DNA of 64,000 nucleotides. It comes from Burkholderia pyrrocinia. GTDB lineage: Bacteria; Pseudomonadota; Gammaproteobacteria; Burkholderiales; Burkholderiaceae. The notes below the pieces were generated by a model. That model had not been told where the DNA came from. It saw only the letters and a program-made list of their open reading frames with translations, and did not search any database. A program made the position numbers and the translations under genes. Location: positions 806,001 to 870,000 of the forward strand of contig NZ_CP070978.1 in assembly GCF_018417535.1 (NCBI RefSeq). Reading direction: 5' to 3'. Every line of letters starts with the position of its first letter. Position 1 is the stretch's first letter. Shown here piece after piece: positions 58,440 through 64,000 of this stretch.

Positions 58440-60860
58440 ATGACCTCGCTTCTTCATCCGCCCGTGTTCCGCGTCGCCGGCCGGCACGCGAACCGCCTGC
58501 TGCTCGCGTCCGACTCGGGCGCGACGCTCGAGATCTTCGTGCTCGAGGACGACATCGTGCGTGTGCGCGTGCTGCCCGATGCGACGGCACGCAACCCGCG
58601 CACGTGGTCGATCGCGCCGGGCCTCGACGACGTGCCGCTCGACGGGCGCGACCGCCTCGACCTGGACGGTTTCGCACTGCCTTCCTATGGCGTCGTCGAA
58701 GACGACGACGGCCTGTGCATCGAAACCGCGCAGATCCGGCTCGCGGTGCGCTGGCAAGGCGGCCATTGCACATGGTCGATGCGCGGCGCGGACGGCGCAT
58801 GGCGCGTCGCACTCGCCGACCGCGCGACGCAGGCGTACAACTTCGGCTGGTGGGACGATCGCGCGTATCACTACGTCGCCCGCGAGCGCGGCGACAAGGT
58901 GTTCGGCCTCGGCGAACGCGCGGGCGACCTCGACCGCACGGGCGCGCGCTTCGAGATGCGCAACATCGACGCGATGGGCTACAGCGCGAAGCACACCGAC
59001 CCGCTCTACAAGCACATCCCGTTCTACATCACGTGGTCGCCCGCTGCGTGCCAGGGATTCGGCCTCTTCTACGACACGCTGTCGGATTGCTCGTTCGACA
59101 TGGGCCGCGAGCTCGACAACTATCACGGCCCGTACCGCTATTTCGTCGCCGAGCACGGCGATCTCGACTATTACTTCATCGCATCGCCCGATACGCCGCT
59201 CGCGGCCGCGCGGCGCTTTACGTGGCTCACCGGGCGCCCCGCGCGCACGCCGAAATGGGGCCTCGGTTATTCGGGCTCGACGATGAGCTACACCGATGCG
59301 CCGGACGCGCAGCAGCAGATGAACCAGTTCGTCGAGCAGTGCGACACGCATGACATCCTGTGCGATTCGTTCCACCTGTCGTCGGGCTATACGTCGATCG
59401 GCGCGAAGCGCTACGTATTCAACTGGAACCGCGACAAGTTTCCCGACGCGAAGGGTTTCGTGAAGCACTACCGCGACCACGGCATCCGCCTGTGCGCGAA
59501 CATCAAGCCGTGCCTGCTGCGCGACCATCCCGCATTCGACGAGGCCGCCAAACGCGGGCTGCTGATCCGCTCGGCGTCCGGCGAGCCCGCGTGGGTGCAG
59601 TTCTGGGACGAGGTCGGCGCGTATCTCGACTTCACGCAGCCCGACGCATACCGCTGGTGGCGCGAGCAGGTCACGTCGGCGCTGCTCGAATACGGGATCG
59701 AATCGACCTGGAACGACAACAACGAATACGAGATCTGGTCGCCCGACGCGATCGCGCACGGGTTCGGCCAGCCGTTCCCCGCGCACGAGGCGAAGGTGCT
59801 GCAGACGATGCTGATGATGCGTGCATCGCGCGACGCTCAGCGCGCGCATGCACCGGCGCAACGGCCGTTCCTGGTGTCGCGCTCCGGCGGCGCCGGCATG
59901 CAGCGCTACGTGCAGACCTGGTCCGGCGACAACACCACGTCGTGGGAAACGCTGCGCTACAACCTCAAGATGGGCCTCGGGCTCGCGCTGTCGGGCGTGT
60001 CGAACATCGGTCACGACATCGGCGGCTTCTCCGGGCCCGCGCCGTCGCCCGAACTCCTGCTGCGCTGGGTGCAGTTCGGCATCTTCATGCCGCGCTTCAG
60101 CATCCATTCGTGGAACGACGACGGCACCGTCAACGAACCGTGGATGTATCCGGAGATCGCCGCGCAGGTCGCGTCGCTGATCAAGCAGCGCTACCGGCTG
60201 CTGCCTTACCTCTATCACCTGCTGTGGCTGTCGACGACACGCTACGAGCCCGTGCTGCGGCCGACCTTCGCCGATTTCCCCGGCGACGCGCGCTGCTACG
60301 ACGAGTGCGACGACATGATGCTCGGCGACGCGCTGCTGGTCGCGCCGGTCGTCGATCCCGGCCGCACGGAGCGCACGGTCTACCTGCCGTCGGGCGCGCG
60401 CTGGATGTGCTGCGCGAGCGCGCGGTCGTTCGACGGCGGCGCGAGCGTGACGCTGCCCGCGCCGCTCGACACGCCGGTGATGCTGCTGCGCGAAGGCCGC
60501 GCGCTGCCGCTGAACGTCGCGGCACAGCATTTCGGCGCGCGCGCCGACGCGCGCGGATTCCTGGTCGCGCCGCGTATCGAGGACGGCGTCGCGTACGGCG
60601 AATGCATCGAGGACGACGGCGAGACGGAAGCGTGGCGCGACGGCGAATACGGACTGTGGCGGATCGAGACCGGCCGCGAGGCGTCGGGCGTGCTCGGCGT
60701 GTCGGTCCGCTGGGACGGTCGACCGGCCCGACCGGCCGACCGCGTCGAGATCCTGCTGCCCGCATCGCTGCAAGGCCCGCTCGCCGTCCGCGGCGCGCGG
60801 GTCGAGCAGGACGCGCAGGACGGTGCATGGCGTCGCATCGTCGTCGCGTTCGATAGCTAA
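58440..60860 (+). CDS. GH31 alpha-glycosidase
   Basis: This 806-residue glycoside hydrolase of family 31 covers alpha-glucosidases and alpha-xylosidases. The nucleophile is Asp426 in TWNDNNEYEIW, and the acid/base is Asp497 in TWSGDNTTSWE. Also seen are the N-terminal beta domain ending in VFGLGERAGDLDR, and the barrel start LGYSGSTMSYTD. There is no signal peptide, so the substrate must be imported, probably by the MFS carrier next to it. Substitution of the usual WxDMNE by WNDNNE places it in a less common subgroup. Sugar specificity cannot be read from the sequence. Confidence 0.92.
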   Translation: MTSLLHPPVFRVAGRHANRLLLASDSGATLEIFVLEDDIVRVRVLPDATARNPRTWSIAPGLDDVPLDGRDRLDLDGFALPSYGVVEDDDGLCIETAQIRLAVRWQGGHCTWSMRGADGAWRVALADRATQAYNFGWWDDRAYHYVARERGDKVFGLGERAGDLDRTGARFEMRNIDAMGYSAKHTDPLYKHIPFYITWSPAACQGFGLFYDTLSDCSFDMGRELDNYHGPYRYFVAEHGDLDYYFIASPDTPLAAARRFTWLTGRPARTPKWGLGYSGSTMSYTDAPDAQQQMNQFVEQCDTHDILCDSFHLSSGYTSIGAKRYVFNWNRDKFPDAKGFVKHYRDHGIRLCANIKPCLLRDHPAFDEAAKRGLLIRSASGEPAWVQFWDEVGAYLDFTQPDAYRWWREQVTSALLEYGIESTWNDNNEYEIWSPDAIAHGFGQPFPAHEAKVLQTMLMMRASRDAQRAHAPAQRPFLVSRSGGAGMQRYVQTWSGDNTTSWETLRYNLKMGLGLALSGVSNIGHDIGGFSGPAPSPELLLRWVQFGIFMPRFSIHSWNDDGTVNEPWMYPEIAAQVASLIKQRYRLLPYLYHLLWLSTTRYEPVLRPTFADFPGDARCYDECDDMMLGDALLVAPVVDPGRTERTVYLPSGARWMCCASARSFDGGASVTLPAPLDTPVMLLREGRALPLNVAAQHFGARADARGFLVAPRIEDGVAYGECIEDDGETEAWRDGEYGLWRIETGREASGVLGVSVRWDGRPARPADRVEILLPASLQGPLAVRGARVEQDAQDGAWRRIVVAFDS

Positions 60861-60967
60861 CGGCGCACGCCGCACCGATCAGGCGGGCCGTTCGCGCGGC
60901 CCGCCGCCCGCCACAGAGGAGGTCTCCGAACCTCCCGCCCCCTTTTGAAGAGACATGGAGATCGACA

Positions 60968-62155
60968 ATGAAAGCACCCGTCAACCGTTATGTAATCCTG
61001 ATTTTATCGGCCGCGTCGCTCGGCGCGACCGCCGCCCACGCGCAGAGCAGCGTGACGCTGTACGGCGTCGTCGACGATTCGCTTGCCTACGTGAACAACC
61101 AGCAGGGCCGCTCGAACATCTACATGCGCGACGGCAACCTGTATGCGTCGAAGTTCGGGCTGCGCGGCGACGAGGATCTCGGCGGCGGCACGCACGCGAT
61201 CTTCGACCTGCAGTCCGGCTTCAACCTGAACAACGGCGCGCAGGCCGCCGCCGGCACGATCTTCAATCGTCAGGCATTCGTCGGCCTGCGCAACGATCGC
61301 TACGGCACGCTGACGGCCGGCCGCCAGTACACGCCCTACTTCCTGCTCGTCGGCCCGTATGCGTCGAGCAGCTGGCTGACCGGCGCGACGGGCGCGCATC
61401 CGGGCGACATCGACGGCCTCGACACGACGATCCGCGTGAACAACTCGGTCACCTATACGTCGCCGACCTTCGCCGGGCTGACCGCAAGTGCGATGTACGC
61501 ATTCGGCGGCATTGCCGGCGCGACCGGCAAGGGCAACACGTTCAGCGCGGCGCTGCGCTACGCGAACGGGCCGATCGGGATCGCGGCCGGCTACCTGCGC
61601 ATCAACAGCTCGGGCTCGTCCGCGGGTTTCCTGAACCCGGGCACCGCGTCGTCGGGCAGCTTCGCGGTGTCCGTGCTGAACCAGGGTTACCTGACCGCGA
61701 AGGCCGTCGAACACGTCGCGGCGGCCGGCAACTACACGCTCGGCAACCTGACGATGGGCGTCAACTATTCGAACGTGAAGTACCTGCCCGGCAACGGTTC
61801 CGCATTCACCGACACGGCCGTGTTCAACACCTACGGCGCGCTCGCCGCATACCGCTTCACGCCGGCGTTCTCGGTGGCCGGCGCCCTCGCGTACACGCTC
61901 GCGTCGAAGGCGAACGGCGTCGCGAGCGCGGCCCGCTACCAGCAGTATTCGCTGAAGGAGTCGTACAGCCTGTCGAAGCGCACGACGCTCTATGCGCTGC
62001 AGGCGTATACGCATTCGAGCGGGCAGACGCTCGGCGCGCAAGGCGCCGGCCATATCATCGACGCGGCACCGATCGTCGGCGATTCGCAGCAGCTCACGCC
62101 GTCGACGACGCACGGCCAGTTCGTCGGCATGGCCGGGATCGCCGTCACGTTCTGA
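60968..62155 (+). CDS. Gram-negative trimeric porin (Burkholderia type)
   Basis: The 395-residue outer-membrane porin starts with a signal peptide ending at GATAAHAQ. The mature start SSVTLYGVVDDSLAYVNNQ is typical of the porin group of Burkholderia. The next conserved region is SKFGLRGDEDLGGGTHAIF, and the arginine-rich constriction element is ASSSWLT-like. It ends with the aromatic GMAGIAVTF. The start has a GGAG site seven bases upstream. It follows the GH31 gene by 107 bases and probably admits the sugar used by that operon. Confidence 0.93.
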   Translation: MKAPVNRYVILILSAASLGATAAHAQSSVTLYGVVDDSLAYVNNQQGRSNIYMRDGNLYASKFGLRGDEDLGGGTHAIFDLQSGFNLNNGAQAAAGTIFNRQAFVGLRNDRYGTLTAGRQYTPYFLLVGPYASSSWLTGATGAHPGDIDGLDTTIRVNNSVTYTSPTFAGLTASAMYAFGGIAGATGKGNTFSAALRYANGPIGIAAGYLRINSSGSSAGFLNPGTASSGSFAVSVLNQGYLTAKAVEHVAAAGNYTLGNLTMGVNYSNVKYLPGNGSAFTDTAVFNTYGALAAYRFTPAFSVAGALAYTLASKANGVASAARYQQYSLKESYSLSKRTTLYALQAYTHSSGQTLGAQGAGHIIDAAPIVGDSQQLTPSTTHGQFVGMAGIAVTF

Positions 62156-62191
62156 ACCCGCGCGGCAGCGTCTTCAGCGCGCTGTCCGCGC

Positions 62192-62226
62192 CCCGGACGA
62201 TGCGCATTGCGCGTGCGCCGTCCGGG
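62192..62226 (+). terminator. Hairpin after the porin gene
   Basis: CCCGGACG and CGTCCGGG pair perfectly, and GCGC words inside can extend the stem. It lies 37 bases after the porin stop without a T-run. The remaining bases to 62463 hold no recognisable gene. Confidence 0.45.
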
Positions 62227-62463
62227 CGCCCGAGGCCCGGCGTCCACCGGGCTTTTCGCATCCCTTCCACACGCCGCGCCAACCGCGCGGGTTTTCTCGA
62301 TCTCCCCGATACCTTACAATTCGTCAGGTTTAGCTCTTCTGCATGCCCCTTCTTGCAGTCCTGACACCGCGGTACACTCGACGCACGCCGTATCAGGGTC
62401 CGACGCGCCACGTGCGCGCCGGGCGGCGTCGCGCCTCGTTGCGCCCACAACTGGATGCCCGTC

Positions 62464-64000
62464 ATGCCAGATTCCCGTCCCTCGCCCCGCACGACATTCA
62501 AGCCGCAGGTCGTCCTGCCCGCGCTCGCGGTGATCGGCGCGCTGCTCGCCGTGTGCGCGCTAGTCCCGAGCGAAGCCGGCGCGCTGTTCTCCGCCGGCCA
62601 GCAATGGGTCATCGCGCGCTTCGACTGGTTCTACGTGCTGGCCGTCACCGGCTTCCTCGTGTTTCTCGTGCTGATCGCCGCCAGCGACTTCGGCAACATC
62701 CGCCTCGGCCCCGACGACGCCGAACCCGAATTCAGCTTCGTATCGTGGACGGCGATGCTGTTCGCGGCCGGCATGGGCATCGGGCTCATGTACTTCGGCG
62801 TCGGCGAGCCGATGCAGCACTTCCTGAAACCGCCGACCGTCGACCCCGGCACGCCCGCCGCCGCGCGCGAGGCGATGCTGATGACCTTCTTCCACTGGGG
62901 CTTCCATGCGTGGGCGATCTACGGGCTGATGGGGCTCGTGCTCGCGTACTTCGGCTTTCGCTACAACCTGCCGCTGACGTTGCGCTCGGGGCTGTATCCG
63001 GTGCTGCGCGAGCGCATCAACGGCTGGATCGGCCACACGGTCGACGCGTTCGCGCTGGTCGGCACCGTCGCCGGCATCGCGACGACGCTCGGCTACGGGG
63101 TGATGCAGATCAGCGCGGGCCTGCATACGGTCGCCGGCTGGGACACGGGCAGCAATGCGTTTCGCATCGGGCTCGTCGCGCTCGTCGTGATCCTCGCAGG
63201 GCTGTCGGCCGCAAGCGGCCTCGACAAGGGCGTGCGGCGGCTGTCCGAGCTGAACCTGCTGCTCGCGTTCCTGCTGCTCGCGTTCGTGGCCGTCGCAGGC
63301 CCGACCGCCTTCCTGCTGCGCGCGCTCGGCGACAACATCGGCCAGTACCTGTCGAGTCTCGTCGACCTGTCGTTCCGCACGTACGCGTACGCGTCTCCGC
63401 GCGAGGAAGGCTGGTTCGGCGGCTGGACGATCCTCTACTGGGCGTGGTGGATATCGTGGTCGCCGTTCGTCGGCATGTTCATTGCGCGCATCTCGCGCGG
63501 CCGCACGATCCGCCAGTTCGTGATCGGCGTGCTGCTCGTGCCGACCGCGTTCAACCTCGTGTGGATGACCGTGTTCGGCAACAGCGCGATCTGGCTCGAC
63601 ACGCACGGCGCGGCCGGCGCGCTCGCGCAGACGGCCACCAACGTCGACGCGTTGCTGTTCCGCTTCTTCGATTTCCTGCCGCTGCCGCACCTGCTGTCGA
63701 TCGTCGCGATCGTGCTGATCGCGGTGTTCTTCGTCACGTCCGCCGATTCGGGCGCGTTCGTGATCGACCAGATCGCAACGCGCGGCAACGCGCACTCGCC
63801 CGTCTGGCAACGGCTGTTCTGGGCCGCGCTGCTCGGCGTGACGGCCGCGGTGCTGCTGGTCGCCGGCGGGCTCGGCGCGCTGCAGGCGATGACGCTGATC
63901 GCCGCGTTGCCGGTCGCCATCATCATGCTCGCGCTCTGCTACGGGCTGTGGCGCGGGCTCGCGGCCGACCGCGCGCACTATTCGCAGGACGTCGCGCCCG
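62464..64000 (+). CDS. BCCT-family betaine/choline/carnitine transporter, cut by window end
   Basis: The frame is open from 62464 to the right end, giving at least 512 residues. It has the layout of a BCCT carrier: about twelve hydrophobic segments, the early region FSFVSWTAMLFAAGMGIGL, and the family signature with YWAWWISWSPFVGMF and IARISRGRTIRQF. VFFVTSADSGAF marks a later conserved helix. Such carriers import glycine betaine, choline or carnitine, often coupled to sodium or protons. A second ATG at 62455 is three codons earlier. The C-terminal regulatory domain, if present, lies outside the window. Confidence 0.95.
   Translation, partial: MPDSRPSPRTTFKPQVVLPALAVIGALLAVCALVPSEAGALFSAGQQWVIARFDWFYVLAVTGFLVFLVLIAASDFGNIRLGPDDAEPEFSFVSWTAMLFAAGMGIGLMYFGVGEPMQHFLKPPTVDPGTPAAAREAMLMTFFHWGFHAWAIYGLMGLVLAYFGFRYNLPLTLRSGLYPVLRERINGWIGHTVDAFALVGTVAGIATTLGYGVMQISAGLHTVAGWDTGSNAFRIGLVALVVILAGLSAASGLDKGVRRLSELNLLLAFLLLAFVAVAGPTAFLLRALGDNIGQYLSSLVDLSFRTYAYASPREEGWFGGWTILYWAWWISWSPFVGMFIARISRGRTIRQFVIGVLLVPTAFNLVWMTVFGNSAIWLDTHGAAGALAQTATNVDALLFRFFDFLPLPHLLSIVAIVLIAVFFVTSADSGAFVIDQIATRGNAHSPVWQRLFWAALLGVTAAVLLVAGGLGALQAMTLIAALPVAIIMLALCYGLWRGLAADRAHYSQDVAP

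Overview
The window looks like chromosomal DNA of a Burkholderia, most likely of the Burkholderia cepacia complex and probably one of the accessory replicons. The evidence is high GC with strong GC3 bias, paired LysR regulators, a Burkholderia-type trimeric porin, pcaQ/pcaHG, a GsiABCD-like peptide importer and a BceE/BceF-type Wza/Wzc pair. The genus is an inference from gene style; no rRNA or tRNA gene is present to anchor it.

Positions 1-17.4 kb hold a decaying exopolysaccharide locus. It contains a two-domain hydrolase, an acyltransferase, a Wzy-like polymerase, a glycosyltransferase pseudogene, a Wzc-type tyrosine autokinase and a Wza-type export lipoprotein. A beta-helix (pectate-lyase-fold) protein and a secreted GH3 glycosidase follow. 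Two transposase remnants (IS3/IS2 group and IS630) lie inside it, and parts of it have lower GC. 17.7-21.1 kb is ordinary: DUF4865 with a divergent LysR, a YigZ-like protein and PPK2.

Positions 21.2-29.4 kb are the most interesting part. They carry a dedicated type I export system: two small peptides with matching 15-residue double-glycine leaders, a C39-peptidase ABC transporter, an acyltransferase with a degenerate catalytic motif, an HlyD adaptor, an OmpW-like protein with a long N-terminal extension, and a divergent TolC-like channel.

Positions 29.4-40 kb hold an HxlR regulator divergent from a frameshifted haloalkane-dehalogenase-like gene, with three 17-bp palindromic operators between them. 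Gamma-glutamyltransferase, a YdjM-like membrane protein, the large helicase Lhr and an APC permease follow. At 40.2-45.1 kb are a HigBA-type toxin-antitoxin pair and the protocatechuate branch: pcaQ and pcaHG separated by two unrelated genes and flanked by a 57-bp direct repeat of the PcaQ-operator region.

Positions 45.6-56.7 kb contain an AraC regulator, a small hydrolase and a tightly packed peptide-use operon (rpiR-iaaA-gsiABCD-dmpA-dppA). From 57.1 kb come an MFS carrier, a GH31 glycosidase and a porin, probably a sugar-uptake unit. The last gene is a BCCT-family betaine/choline-type transporter cut by the right end.
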